A stretch of DNA of 64,000 nucleotides from JASLDZ01 sp964235945 (GCA_964235945.1 CAXSDV010000011.1:1-64000); one strand, 5' to 3'; shown: positions 53,599 through 63,388, counted from the stretch's first letter. The notes: generated from the letters alone by a model not told the origin. Numbers and translations are program-made.

Positions 53599-55665
53599 TC
53601 AGCGCCCCGCGGCGGCGCGGCGGAGCACCTCGGTCAGGCCCGTCACGGAATAGGGCTTCTGGAGCAGTTCGAAGCCGTGGGCGCCCTCCGCGGCCAGCAC
53701 CTCGCTGTAGCCGCTGGTGAGCACGACCGGCAGGTCCGGGTAGAGGTCGCGCAACTTCAGCGCCAGCGCGACGCCGTTCATTCCGGGCATGATCACGTCG
53801 GAGAACACCACGTCGAAACGTTGGTGGTCCTGCCGCAGTTCGGCCAGGGCGCGGTCGGCGCTGCCCACCCAGACGCTGCCGTGGCCGATGTCCTCGAGCA
53901 TGTCGCTGGTGAAGCGGCCGACGTTCTGGTTGTCCTCCACCAGGAGGATCTGAAGCCTGGCGGCCTGCGGAAGCTCGCGCCCCCCCTCGACGGCCGCGGC
54001 GGCCGGCTCGGAGGCGACGGCGGGCAGGTAGAGGGTGAAGCGGGCGCCCGACCCGGGCGGGTTCTCCACCTCGATCTCGCCGCCCGACTGCTTGACGAAG
54101 CCGAACACCTGGCTGAGGCCCAGCCCCGTGCCCTTGCCCACCTCCTTGGTGGTGTAGAAGGGCTCGAAGATCACGTCGACCTTGTCCGCCGGAACGCCGG
54201 CGCCGGTGTCGGACACGCTCACCGCCACGAAGTCGCCCACGGCGCCGGCATGCCCCCGTATGGCCGGCACCATGGCCGCGCTGCGCGCCGAGAAGGTCAG
54301 CACGCCCTCACCGTCCATGGCGTCGCGCGCGTTCACCGCCAGGTTGACGAGCGCCGTCTCGAACTGGCTGACGTCGGCGTTGACGCTGGACGGCGCGTCC
54401 TCCCCCGGGAACAGGTCCAGCTCGATGCGCACCCGGCCGCCCACCAGCGGGCGCACCAGGTCCGTCACGCTGCGGATGCGCGCGCCCACGTCGAACCGCT
54501 CGGGCTTGAGCGGTTGGCGCCGGGCGAAGGCCAGGAGCTGGCCGGTCAGCTTGGCCGCGCGCTCGGCCGTTTCGGAGATCGCCTGGACGTAGCGCTTGCG
54601 GCGGGCCTCGGGCAGGCCGTCGCGCGACAGGAAGTCGACGGCGGAGCGGATGATGGTGAGCAGGTTGTTGAAGTCGTGGGCGACGCCGCCCGTGAGCTGG
54701 CCCACCGCCTCCATCTTCTGGCTCTGCCTCAGCACCTCCTCCGTCCTCGCCCGGTTGGCCAGCTCGGCGTTGAGGTCGGCGGTGCGCGCGGCCACCCGCG
54801 CCTCCAGTTCGGCGGCGGTCTGCTCCAGCGCCTCCGCGCGCAGGTTGCGGTCGGTGACGTCCACCACGAACACGTGCACGCCGTCCGCCTCGCCCGCGGC
54901 GTTGCGCCGGGGGAGGTAGCGGACCTCCGCGTCGCGGCGACGGCCGTCCTGGTGGGGCCAGGCCAGCTCCAGGGTGACCGGCTCTCCGGCTAGCGCCCGG
55001 TCCAGACTCGGCCTGCGGGCCTCGTAGGCGTCGCCCAGCACGTCGGACACCGTGCGGCCGACCACCTGGGCGGGGTCCGTATAGCACCAGTCCTCGTAGG
55101 CCTGGTTGGCGAAGCGGTAGCGCTGGTCGGAGTCGATGAAGCCCACCAGGATGGGCAGGGCGTTCGTCACGCGCCGAAGCTCCGCCTCGCTCTCGCGCAG
55201 CGCTTCGCGGCCGGCCTCCAGCTCCTCCAGCCGCCGCCGCAGCTCGAACTGCCGCCCGCGCCCGCGCAGGGCGGCGTCCACCGCGCTCACGATGGAGCGG
55301 CGGCTCAGGGGACGCTCCAGCAGCACCACGTTGCGCGCGGACAGCGGCAGGCGGCTGCGCGGGTCTCCCCGGTCGACGGACGCGGACGACGGACGCGCCG
55401 TGAGCAGCACGAAGGGCAGGTCCGACCACGGGGGCTGACGCGCCAGGGCGTCCTCCATCTCCTGCGCGCCGCGCGGCAGGGCCTCGTCGGTGACCAGCAC
55501 GGCCCCGGCGTGCTCGTCCAGGGCGGCGGCGAGGGCGGCGAGGTCGGGATAGGCCTTCGCCTGGAAGCCCTCCTGCGTCAGCATCGCCTCCAGCCCCGGG
55601 CCGTCCTGGCCGTAGGGGGCGCAGACCAGCACCCGGCCGCCTACCTCCGGCGACCTATGGGGCAA
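53599..55665 (-). CDS. Hybrid histidine kinase (pseudo-receiver, PAS, HisKA, HATPase, receiver)
   Basis: The 688-residue protein starts with a receiver-like region without a normal phospho-Asp (residues 11-135, VLVCAPYGQDGPGLEAMLTQEGF), a coiled coil, a PAS domain (165-275), a HisKA with His330 (GGVAHDFNNLLT), a HATPase domain (NLAVNARDAM, DTGAGVPADKVDVIFEPFYTTK, GTGLGLS) and a C-terminal receiver with Asp623 (FSDVIMPGMNG). It would phosphorylate its own receiver or a separate regulator. The start may be TTG at 55665 (11 bases inside the KaiC-like gene) or GTG at 55632 with GGAGGT upstream. The overlap with kaiC suggests they work together. Confidence 0.93.
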   Translation of the reverse strand: MPHRSPEVGGRVLVCAPYGQDGPGLEAMLTQEGFQAKAYPDLAALAAALDEHAGAVLVTDEALPRGAQEMEDALARQPPWSDLPFVLLTARPSSASVDRGDPRSRLPLSARNVVLLERPLSRRSIVSAVDAALRGRGRQFELRRRLEELEAGREALRESEAELRRVTNALPILVGFIDSDQRYRFANQAYEDWCYTDPAQVVGRTVSDVLGDAYEARRPSLDRALAGEPVTLELAWPHQDGRRRDAEVRYLPRRNAAGEADGVHVFVVDVTDRNLRAEALEQTAAELEARVAARTADLNAELANRARTEEVLRQSQKMEAVGQLTGGVAHDFNNLLTIIRSAVDFLSRDGLPEARRKRYVQAISETAERAAKLTGQLLAFARRQPLKPERFDVGARIRSVTDLVRPLVGGRVRIELDLFPGEDAPSSVNADVSQFETALVNLAVNARDAMDGEGVLTFSARSAAMVPAIRGHAGAVGDFVAVSVSDTGAGVPADKVDVIFEPFYTTKEVGKGTGLGLSQVFGFVKQSGGEIEVENPPGSGARFTLYLPAVASEPAAAAVEGGRELPQAARLQILLVEDNQNVGRFTSDMLEDIGHGSVWVGSADRALAELRQDHQRFDVVFSDVIMPGMNGVALALKLRDLYPDLPVVLTSGYSEVLAAEGAHGFELLQKPYSVTGLTEVLRRAAAGR

Positions 55666-57154
55666 GGCGGCGGCTCTCCAACAGCGGGTCGACCTCGCCC
55701 AGGTACTCGGGCGTGCCGGTGAGCACGCCCCTGAAGGCGGTCAGCGGCGCGCCCACCCGCACGCCGCCCGCGTCGATCCACAGCTCGCGGATGGAGTCCT
55801 CGTGGGCGCCGCTGCGGTTCTTCAGGCAGGAGATCGCCTTGCGGATGCGCCCTCCCGCCTCGAAGAAGCGCACCAACAGCACCGTGTCGGCGATGTAGGA
55901 GATGTTGAGGTTGTTGCCCGTCGCGCCCATCAGGCCGCTCTGGGGGTTGACCAGGAAGGTGACCACGCCCTGCTGGTTCAGGTAGGACAGCAACTCGTGG
56001 AACTGCAGCATGAGCTGCTGCTCCTGCGGCATGGACAGCATGTAACCGGTGAGACTGTCCACCACGACCAGCTTGACGCCGCGCCCCTCCACCTGGTCGC
56101 GCAAGGCGGAGGCGAACTCTCCGGGCGACAGTTCGGCGGGGTCGACCTGGCGGATCTCCAGCAGGCCGCAGTCCATGTGGGCCTGCAGTTCCAGGCCCAG
56201 CGCCTTGGCGCGGGCCATCAGGGTGCCGATCCGCTCGTCGAACTCGTAGATCACGCAGGGCTCGCCCCGCTTGCAGGCCGCGTCCACGTACTGGAAGGCG
56301 ATGGTGCTCTTGCCCGAGCCGGCCGGGCCGGTGAGCAGGGTGCAGGTGCCCCGCAGCGGGCCACCGTTCATCAGGTCGTCGAGGTCGGCCACGCCGCTGG
56401 GGGCCGGGTCGCCCACGAAGGGAGTGTGGTGGTCGGAGGCGATCAGCCGCGGGAAGATCTCCATGCCGCCCTTGCGGATGGCGAGGTCGTGGTAGCCCGC
56501 GACGAAGTCCACTCCCCGCAGCTTCTGGATCTGCAGGCGTCGCCGGGCGGCCCCGAAGTCCAGCGTGAGCCGCTCCAGGGTGATCACGCCGTGGCACAGG
56601 CTGTGGAGCTGGCTGTCGCGCTCGCCGCCGGTGGCGGTCAGGTCGTCGACCAGCAGCACGGTGCTGTCGCGGCCGGCGAAGTACTGCTTGAGCAGCAGGA
56701 TCTGGCGGCGGTAGCGCAGGGGGTCCTGCGCCAGCAGACGCAGCTCCGACAGGCTGTCGAACACCACCCGCAACGGCTTCACCCGCTCGATCTCGTCCTG
56801 GATCAGCTGGATGGTGCCGCCCAGCTCCATCTCCCACGGGTGCAGGATCGACTGTTCGCGCCCGGGGCCCAGCACGTCCTCGGCGGAGGCGAGCTCGAAC
56901 ACGTCGAAGCCGTCGAGGGACCAGCCGTGCGAGGCCGCCACTCCCGCCAGCTCCTCGCGGGTCTCCGACAGGGTGACGTAGAGCCCCGGCTCCCCCCGCC
57001 GCGCGCCTTCCAGCAGGAACTGGAGCGACAGCGTCGTCTTGCCGGAGCCGGGCGCGCCTTCGAGGAGGTAAAGGCGACGGGTGGGCAGGCCGCCCCTGAG
57101 AATCTCGTCCAGCCTCTTGTTGCCGGACGGGATTCGATCCTGGATGTCAGCCAT
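55655..57154 (-). CDS. KaiC-like two-domain ATPase
   Basis: The 499-residue protein has two RecA-like KaiC domains. Domain 1 has Walker A at 33-41 (GAPGSGKTT) and the catalytic segment YVTLSETREEL with Glu64; domain 2 has Walker A at 276-284 (GPAGSGKST) and YEFDERIGTL. The segment aligned with the KaiC autophosphorylation site reads NISYIADT, so a Ser (Ser419) is kept but the neighbouring Thr is Tyr420. Many bacteria have such KaiC homologues without a clock. KaiA and KaiB genes are not in the window. The gene overlaps the hybrid kinase gene at its end. Confidence 0.92.
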   Translation of the reverse strand: MADIQDRIPSGNKRLDEILRGGLPTRRLYLLEGAPGSGKTTLSLQFLLEGARRGEPGLYVTLSETREELAGVAASHGWSLDGFDVFELASAEDVLGPGREQSILHPWEMELGGTIQLIQDEIERVKPLRVVFDSLSELRLLAQDPLRYRRQILLLKQYFAGRDSTVLLVDDLTATGGERDSQLHSLCHGVITLERLTLDFGAARRRLQIQKLRGVDFVAGYHDLAIRKGGMEIFPRLIASDHHTPFVGDPAPSGVADLDDLMNGGPLRGTCTLLTGPAGSGKSTIAFQYVDAACKRGEPCVIYEFDERIGTLMARAKALGLELQAHMDCGLLEIRQVDPAELSPGEFASALRDQVEGRGVKLVVVDSLTGYMLSMPQEQQLMLQFHELLSYLNQQGVVTFLVNPQSGLMGATGNNLNISYIADTVLLVRFFEAGGRIRKAISCLKNRSGAHEDSIRELWIDAGGVRVGAPLTAFRGVLTGTPEYLGEVDPLLESRRLAP

Positions 57155-57238
57155 GTCCGCTACGCGTGCTCGCCGGCCTCCCCTTAGCAGGCCCGCGCTC
57201 GCAACCCAAGCCGCTGCGTCCGGCCGCGGCCTCGCGCG

Positions 57239-57997
57239 TCAGGCGATGGCGCGCAGGGGGGCGGAGTGCGTGTGGGGGAGCAGCCGCGTCAGGGCGGCGC
57301 GGTCGAGCAGTTCGACGAAGCCCCGTTCCGCCGTGATCAGCTTCTGGCGCCGCAACTCCTGCACCGTGCGGTTCAGGTGCACGGTGCTGAGCCCCAGCAG
57401 GTCGCCCAGCAACTCCTGGGTGAGCGGCAGGGCGAAGCGCTCCTTCTGCACGGCCCCGATCACCACCAGGCGGTCGTGGAGCTGCAGGAGCAGGTCCGCC
57501 ATCCGCTCCAGCGCGCTCATGCGGCCGAGGCGGGCGATCTGCGCCAGCATCCTGCGCTCGTCGAGGTCGGCCATCCTGTCCAGGGCCCGGGCCAGGTCGG
57601 GATCGGCCGCCAGGGCGTCCGGCCGGACCAGTTCGGTGGCGTCCATCAGCTCCACGCGCGTCAGGGCGGCCACGCTGGTGAGCGCCAGCGGCCTGGGCTG
57701 GGGGCACACGCCGACGCCCTCGCCCGGGAGGATCACGTCGTAGATCTGGCGACGCCCGTCCGCGAGTTCGGTGTAGCGGCACGCCCAGCCGGAGACGAGG
57801 TAGCACGGACGACGCATCCGCTCGTCCTCCACCTGCAGCTGGGCCTTGGCCGGCGCCGTCGAGAGGCGGGCGCCGGCCGCGCGCAGGGCGGGCGTCAGGC
57901 GGGGGATCGACGCTCCCGCCGCGGACAATCGCGCCACCACGGGCAGGAGCTTGGGATGTATCGGTCGCGCAACCTCGGCCGCACTCGTTTGATTCAT
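57239..57997 (-). CDS. Crp/Fnr-family transcriptional regulator
   Basis: The 252-residue protein has a cyclic-nucleotide-binding-like N-terminal domain (CYLVSGWACRYTELADGRRQIYDVILPGEGVGV), a dimer helix (DRMADLDERRMLAQIARLGRMSALERMADLLLQLHDRL) and a C-terminal winged helix (LPLTQELLGDLLGLSTVHLNRTVQELRRQKLI). There is no Fe-S cysteine pattern as in Fnr. Such regulators with the VSGWACR start are common in alphaproteobacteria. The ATG at 57997 has GGGGAGGGGG upstream; a perfect inverted repeat lies at 58011-58023. Confidence 0.92.
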   Translation of the reverse strand: MNQTSAAEVARPIHPKLLPVVARLSAAGASIPRLTPALRAAGARLSTAPAKAQLQVEDERMRRPCYLVSGWACRYTELADGRRQIYDVILPGEGVGVCPQPRPLALTSVAALTRVELMDATELVRPDALAADPDLARALDRMADLDERRMLAQIARLGRMSALERMADLLLQLHDRLVVIGAVQKERFALPLTQELLGDLLGLSTVHLNRTVQELRRQKLITAERGFVELLDRAALTRLLPHTHSAPLRAIA

Positions 57998-58010
57998 CGC
58001 CCCCTCCCCG

Positions 58011-58023
58011 GGTTAAGTTAACC
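58011..58023 (-). promoter_or_regulatory. Inverted repeat GGTTAA-G-TTAACC upstream of the Crp/Fnr gene
   Basis: A perfect 6-1-6 inverted repeat starting 14 bases upstream of the ATG; likely operator, perhaps for the Crp/Fnr protein itself. The plus-strand half TTAACCTT also differs by one base from the CtrA half-site TTAACCAT. Confidence 0.55.
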
Positions 58024-58085
58024 TTGCCGCAACCTGGCCGCGACCTCCCTAACAAATGCGAGAGTCGTAACGACCTGGACGCGGC

Positions 58086-58460
58086 TCAGCCGGAGGCGCG
58101 CACGCGCAGGCAGTGGGCGACGGCGTCCAGCAGGCGATCGGCGTCCAGCGGCTTCTCCAGCCGCATCACGTCCGAGAACTCGGCGAGGATGGCGCCCGGG
58201 TCGTAGCCGGTACAGAACAGGAACGGCACGCCCTGCGCCCGCAGCGCCCGGGCCAGGTCGTAGGAGGCGCCCTCCCCCAGGTTCACGTCCAGGATCGCGC
58301 AGTCGGGCGCGCCCTGGGACAGGCTGTCGAAGGCGGCGGCGCTGTTCGGGAAGGGACCGACGACCTGGGCGCCCGCCCGCCGGAGCATGTCCTTCACGTC
58401 CATGGCCAAGTAGTAGAGGTCCTCCACCACCATGATCCGCACGTCGGAAAGGTCCATCAT
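58086..58460 (-). CDS. Single-domain response regulator
   Basis: The 124-residue receiver shows VRIMVVEDLYYLAMDVKDML (acidic Glu13/Asp14), phospho-Asp58 (CAILDVNLGEG), LFCTGYDP with Thr84 and LEKPLDADRL with Lys. It has no output domain, so it should pass phosphate on or bind a partner. The ATG overlaps the stop of the HWE kinase gene as ATGA, so the kinase is its evident partner. This resembles small receivers paired with HWE kinases in the alphaproteobacterial general stress response. Confidence 0.92.
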   Translation of the reverse strand: MMDLSDVRIMVVEDLYYLAMDVKDMLRRAGAQVVGPFPNSAAAFDSLSQGAPDCAILDVNLGEGASYDLARALRAQGVPFLFCTGYDPGAILAEFSDVMRLEKPLDADRLLDAVAHCLRVRASG

Positions 58461-60779
58461 GCGGGGCTCGCTTCGAGGGTGTGGGCGGCGCGGGCGTCCG
58501 TCTGCAGAACGCTGCCGCCCCGGCGCAGGGGGAAGGTGATCACGGCGCGCACGCCGCCGGGCGCGAACTCCATCCGACCCGATCCTTCAAGTTCGTAGGG
58601 CACGCGCTGCTCGATCAGGTCGGTGCCGAAGCCCTCGCGGCGGGGCGCCTTGGCGGCGACGCGCACCCCCGCCTCCGTCCAGCGCAAGGTGAGCCAGGGC
58701 TCCGCGCCGATCGCCTCCACCTCCCAGCGGACCAGCACGGAGCCCTTGGGCTCGGACAGGGCGCCGTACTTGACGGCGTTGGTGGCGAGTTCGTGCACCG
58801 CCAGCGTCAGGATCTCCGCCGCCTTGGCCGACAGGGTCACCCCCGGCCCCGCCACGTCGACCTGCCCCTCCTGCGCCGCCTGGGCCAGAAGCTCCTCGCG
58901 CACCATCATCTCCAGGTCGACGCCGCCGCCCGGCTGGCGGGTCAGGATCACCTGGGTGCGCGCCAGCGATCCGAGCCGGCCCTCCAGGTGCATGGCGTAG
59001 TCGTCCACCGTGTCGCTGCTCTCGGCGGTGCGGGCGGCGATGGAGCGGATCACCGCCAGGATGTTGCGCACCCGGTGCTGCAACTCGGCCAGCAGCACGC
59101 CCTGGCGTTCCTGCAGGTTGCGCAGGTCGTCCACGTCGGTGAACGTGCCCAGCCACTCGCTGACGCGGCCCGAGCCGTCCACCAGGGCGGTCGCCTGCTC
59201 GCGGAACCAGCGATAGTCGGTGCGCTCCACGTGGCGCAGGCGGCACTCCAGCTCCAGCACCCGCGTCTCGGCCGCGTCGTGCCAGGCGGTCATCATCGCG
59301 TCGCGGTCGTCGGGGTGCACGGCCGCGAGCCAGCCCAGGCCGCGGCTCTCCAACTCCGACAGGCCGGTGACGGCGCGCCATTGCGGGCTGGACCAGGTCC
59401 AGCGCCCGCCCCCCTCCCCGCGCCACACGAGCTGGGGCACGCCCTCCACCAGCACGCGCAGGCGGTCCTCGCTCTCCCGGAGCGCCCCCTGGGCGCGGCG
59501 CTGCTGGGTGATGTCCTCCGCCGAGCCGAACCATTCGACGATCGCGCCGTCGGGGGCGAGGATCGGGATGGCGCGCGAGTGCGTCCAGCCGACGGACCCG
59601 TCCGAGCGCAACACCCGGTGCTCCAGGTCGAAGATGCTCTTCTTGGCGATCGCCTCGTCGATCACGCTCCGGACACGTTCGCGGTCCTCCTCGGGAATGT
59701 AGTGGTCGAGCCAGCTCTCCGTCGGCGTGTCCAGGGAGCTGAGGAAGCCGCCGCCGAACAGTTCGCGCATCTCGGTCCAGTCCGGGCTCATCCGGTAGAG
59801 CACCTGCGCGCTGGCGCGGACCAGGGCGCGGAACTCCTGGGCGGAGCGGCTGAGCTCGGCCTCCATCTTCAGTCGGCCGCTGATGTCGACGAAGGTCAGC
59901 ACCACGCCCTCGATGCGGTCCTCGATCGTGCGGTACGGCCGCATGCGCACGACGAAGGAGCGGCCGGTGCGGCTGCGGACCTCGCGCTCCAGGGGGGTCA
60001 GGCTGCGCACCACCTCCCGCGCCTGGTCGACGAGGTGTGGATCGTCCAACTTGTTGGTGAAGTCGGTGACGTTGCGGCCGATGTCGAAACGCGTGATGTT
60101 GAAAATCTCCACCACCGCCGGCGTGAACATCTTGATCCGCATCTCGCCGTCCAGGAACAGCGTGCCGATCTCGGTGGCGGAGGTGAGGTTCTGCAAGTCG
60201 CTGTGGGCCGACGACAGGTGCTCGAGCTTGCTCTTCAGCTCGGCGTTGACCGTGTGCAGCTCCTCGTTGATCGACTGAAGCTCTTCGCGCGAAGTCTCCA
60301 ACTCCTCGGCGGTGGAGCGGTACTCTTCGTTGGTGGACTGCAGCTCCTCGTTGGCCGCGCGCAGGTCCTGGATGGTGGCGTCGTGGCCGCTGCGGCTGGC
60401 CACCAGCGCCTCCTGCGCCGCCTTGAGCTCGCCGTGGAGCCGGCGCACCTCCTCCGGCCGCGCTTCGGAGGACTCCGGGTCGGGCTCGTCGTCCGCCACC
60501 GGGCCGCTGTCGAGGAAGAACACCAGCGCCTGCGCGCCCTCCCCCCGGCGACCGGGCGCGGGGAGGGTCTGCATGGCCACGCGCCGCCGCTCGCCTTCGA
60601 AGGCGACGACGACCGGGTGGGTCAGGGTGGTCAGCCCCTGCTCCAGGGCGCGGGTGAGGGCGAGGCGCAGGTCCAACCGCAGTTCGGGCCGCACCACCGC
60701 GGGCAGGAGGTGGGAGACCGGCCCCGCCGAGTGCAGGATGAAGCGCCCGGCGGAGGGCGAGAGGTTCAGCACCGCCTGC
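58457..60779 (-). CDS. CheB-CheR-PAS-HWE histidine kinase, C-terminal part (broken by gap)
   Basis: This is the 3' part of a large gene whose 5' part is at 60880-62196. After the gap it has the end of the CheR-linked segment (VRPELRLDLRLALTRALE), a long coiled coil (LRAANEELQSTNEEYRSTAEELETSREELQSINEELHTVNAELK), three PAS domains and an HWE/HisKA_2 kinase: phospho-His in LLAELQHRVRNILAVIRS, then the ATP-binding HELATNAVKYGALS. HWE kinases sense light or stress. The stop overlaps the response regulator start as ATGA. Confidence 0.92.
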
Positions 60780-60879
60780 NNNNNNNNNNNNNNNNNNNNN
60801 NNNNNNNNNNNNNNNNNNNNNNNNNNNNNNNNNNNNNNNNNNNNNNNNNNNNNNNNNNNNNNNNNNNNNNNNNNNNNNN
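60780..60879. other. Scaffold gap of 100 N inside the CheB-CheR-HWE kinase gene
   Basis: Exactly 100 N. The reading frames on the two sides do not match across 100 bases, and by memory of the family about 100 or more residues of the CheR end are missing, so the true gap is larger, perhaps 300-400 bases. Confidence 0.95.
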
Positions 60880-62196
60880 CTGCTGCTGGAGGCTGCGCTC
60901 CATGTAGATCAGGAGGTTGCGGCAGCTGATCAGGTCCAGCCGCATGAACGGCGGCTCCTTGAGCACGCTGTGGTGGGCGAACAGCACCGCCTCGCGCACC
61001 TCCTTGCGCACGCGGTAGTGGGAGCCCTCGTCGACGAACCAGCGGGCGAGGCGCTCGGGCGAGACGGCGGCCTCGATCGTCTTGGGGTAGCGGCCCTCGC
61101 GCGCGGTGGCCAGCGCGCCCTCGTCCAGGTCGGTGGCGAAGATCTGCACCGGCACGTTCATCCCGCGCCGCTCGGCGGCCTCCAGGAACAGGATGGCCAG
61201 GCTGTAGGCCTCCTCGCCCGTGGCGCACCCCACCGTCCAGGCGCGCACGCCCCCGTCGCGACCGCTCCCCTCGCGACCGCCGTCGGCCAGGTCGTCCAGG
61301 ATCCGCTGCACCGCCTGGTGCTCCAGCACCTCGAAGGCGCGGGCGTCGCGGAAGAACATGGTGACGGAGATCAGCAGGTCGGAGAACAGCTCCTTGGCCT
61401 CCTCCGGCGTCGCCTGCAGGTGGTCGAGGTAGGCGCCCAGGCTGTCGATCCGCGCCACCTGCATGCGGCGGATCACGCGGCGCATCACGGTGGCGCGCTT
61501 GTAGGAGGAGAAGTCGTGGCCCGTGCGGGTGCGCAGGAAGGCGACGATGCGGCGCAGGTCGTTGGCCGCCCCGTCCATGTCCAGCGAGCGGACCGCCTCC
61601 TTGCTGCGCGCCACCTCGCCCAGCCGCTCGGCCAGGCGCACAAGGGGGGCCACGAAGTCGGCCGCGCCCGTGGCGATGGCGTTCTGCGGCATGGAGGCGA
61701 ACTCGGCCTCCGCCGGCTCCTGCACCATCACCACGCCGCCCGCCTCCTTCACGTAGCGCACGCCCTGGGAGCCGTCGGCCCCGCTGCCGGAGAGCACCAT
61801 GGCGACGCCGTCGCCCCGCGCCTTGGCGATGGAGCGGAAGAACATGTCGATCGGCGCGCGCCGACCCCGCGGCTCGGAGAAGGGGCGCGAGCTTATGTTG
61901 TCGCCCTCGATCACGAGCTCGCTGTCGGGCGCGATCACGTACACGCAGTTCGGCTTCAGCGTGGGATGGTCCTGCACCTGGTGGACCGTCATGCGCGTGC
62001 GCAGCGCCAGGATCTCCGTCAGCGCGCTCGGCTGGTCGGGAGACAGGTGGAGGATGACGACGTAGGCCAGCCCCAGGTCGTCGGGCAGTTGGCGAAACAG
62101 CGTCTGCAGCGCGCCGACGCCGCCCGCGGAGGCGCCGATCGCGCAGATGGGCGTGTACTTGGCCGACGTCGGGTCCGGGAGGGTCTCGTCAGACAA
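60880..62196 (-). CDS. CheB-CheR-PAS-HWE histidine kinase, N-terminal part (broken by gap)
   Basis: The 5' part starts with a CheB methylesterase domain (residues about 15-195: ICAIGASAGGVGALQTLF with the Ser, ILHLSPDQPSALTE with the His, MVLSGSGADGSQGV with the Asp) and continues with a CheR methyltransferase (DFSSYKRATVMRRVIRRMQVAR, FFRDARAFEVL, VGCATGEEAYSLAILF, ATDLDEGALATAREGRY, ISCRNLLIYMERSLQQQ), where the gap cuts it. Linked CheB-CheR in sensor kinases is known; methylation of its own kinase or of partner proteins has been suggested. The start is a TTG at 62196 with GGAG 9 bases upstream. Confidence 0.93.
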
Positions 62197-62287
62197 GGAA
62201 CGCCACTCCGAACTCTACGACAGCACCCGCACCCTACACGTCCCTCCGGCCGACGTCCCCCCGGCCGACCCGCGCCGTGCGCCCCGG

Positions 62288-63379
62288 TCAGGCCGGTTTG
62301 CGAAAGCTCAGCGCCTTGGTGAGGAAGGCCTTGTCGGCGCGGTCCGGGACGAGCCCCGCGGCCGCGAACAGGGCGGGCAGGTCCTCGTCCTGATAGCTCA
62401 TGAAGAAGGGCTCGTGGAAGTAGGCGGGGAAGCTCTCCAGCATGTGGGCGAGCTGCGGCTCGTCCGAGCGCTGCACCGAGTCGGCGAAGGCCAGCACGCC
62501 GCCGGGCTTCAGCACACGGGCGAACTCGGCGGCGACCTGCGGCCGCACCTTGGGCGGCAGCTCGTGGAACAGGTAGATGTTGGTCACCGCGTCCAGGCTC
62601 GCGTCCGCGAAGGGCAGGCGCTCGGCGAAGCCCTGCACCGCCGCCGCGCCGCTGCGCCGCCGCGCCTCGGCCAGGTAGGCGGCCGACAGGTCGAGGCCCG
62701 CGACCTCCGCCCGCGGGAAAGCGGCCTTGAGGTCGACTAAAAAGGCGCCCGAGCCGCAGGCCACGTCCACCACCCGCCGCCCGCGATGGTCCTCCCCGCG
62801 CCAGGCGCGGGCCAGCAGCGACAGGGCGCGCCGGCGCATGGCCCCCGCCGCGCCCGCGAACAGCGCCTCCACCTGGCCCTCGTAGCGACGGGCGCTGTCC
62901 GCGGTGAACCAGCCGCCCGACTGGTAGTGGAAGTTCTGGCGATAGTAGGCGGGCAGCCCCTTCTCGGGCGCGGCCTCGCGCACCTCCACCCCCGCCTCGC
63001 GGCGGCGGCGCGCGTCCACCGCCAGGGCGTCCGCGAGGAAGTCGACGCTGGCGCCGATCACCCGGGCGGGAGGCGCCCGGCGCTCGGCCACGGGGTAGAG
63101 GCCGGCGGCGACGTCCGCCGCCTCCTTGTCGAAGGCCTCGGCGTAGGCGCGGCGGATGTGGCCGGGCTCGGGGGGCGGACCGGCGGCGCGCTCGCCCCGC
63201 CCGGGATCGCGCCCCTGGGTCGGGCGCACCAGGCCGCGGGCCGCCAGGCCGTTGGCCGCCCACCACGCCGCCTTCACCGCCTGCCCCGCGCGCAGCCCCG
63301 CCACGTCCAGCGAGAAAGCGCGCCGTCCGCCGGCGGCGGGGTCGGGAACGGCGGGGGAGGCGACGGACTCGGCGGGCAT
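62288..63379 (-). CDS. Class I SAM-dependent methyltransferase
   Basis: The 363-residue protein has a helical N-terminal half (RRAYAEAFDKEAADVAAGLYPVA; LPAYYRQNFHYQSGGWFTADSARRYEGQVEALF) and a C-terminal methyltransferase fold with VVDVACGSGAFLVDLKAAF, VAGLDLSAAYLAEA, DAVTNIYLFHELPPKVRP and FARVLKPGGVLAFADSVQ. The YYRQNFHYQSGGWF pattern is shared by a proteobacterial family of UbiE-like methyltransferases; the substrate is unknown. The ATG lies 9 bases after the stop of the RNA methyltransferase gene with a GAGGAG site, so these two are an operon. Confidence 0.88.
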   Translation of the reverse strand: MPAESVASPAVPDPAAGGRRAFSLDVAGLRAGQAVKAAWWAANGLAARGLVRPTQGRDPGRGERAAGPPPEPGHIRRAYAEAFDKEAADVAAGLYPVAERRAPPARVIGASVDFLADALAVDARRRREAGVEVREAAPEKGLPAYYRQNFHYQSGGWFTADSARRYEGQVEALFAGAAGAMRRRALSLLARAWRGEDHRGRRVVDVACGSGAFLVDLKAAFPRAEVAGLDLSAAYLAEARRRSGAAAVQGFAERLPFADASLDAVTNIYLFHELPPKVRPQVAAEFARVLKPGGVLAFADSVQRSDEPQLAHMLESFPAYFHEPFFMSYQDEDLPALFAAAGLVPDRADKAFLTKALSFRKPA

Positions 63380-63388
63380 GGAGGCTCC

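Noticed and set aside
53485..53600. tRNA-associated integration site
   Set aside because: No integrase, direct repeat of the tRNA 3' end or atypical composition is found on either side, although the nearby gap hides some sequence.
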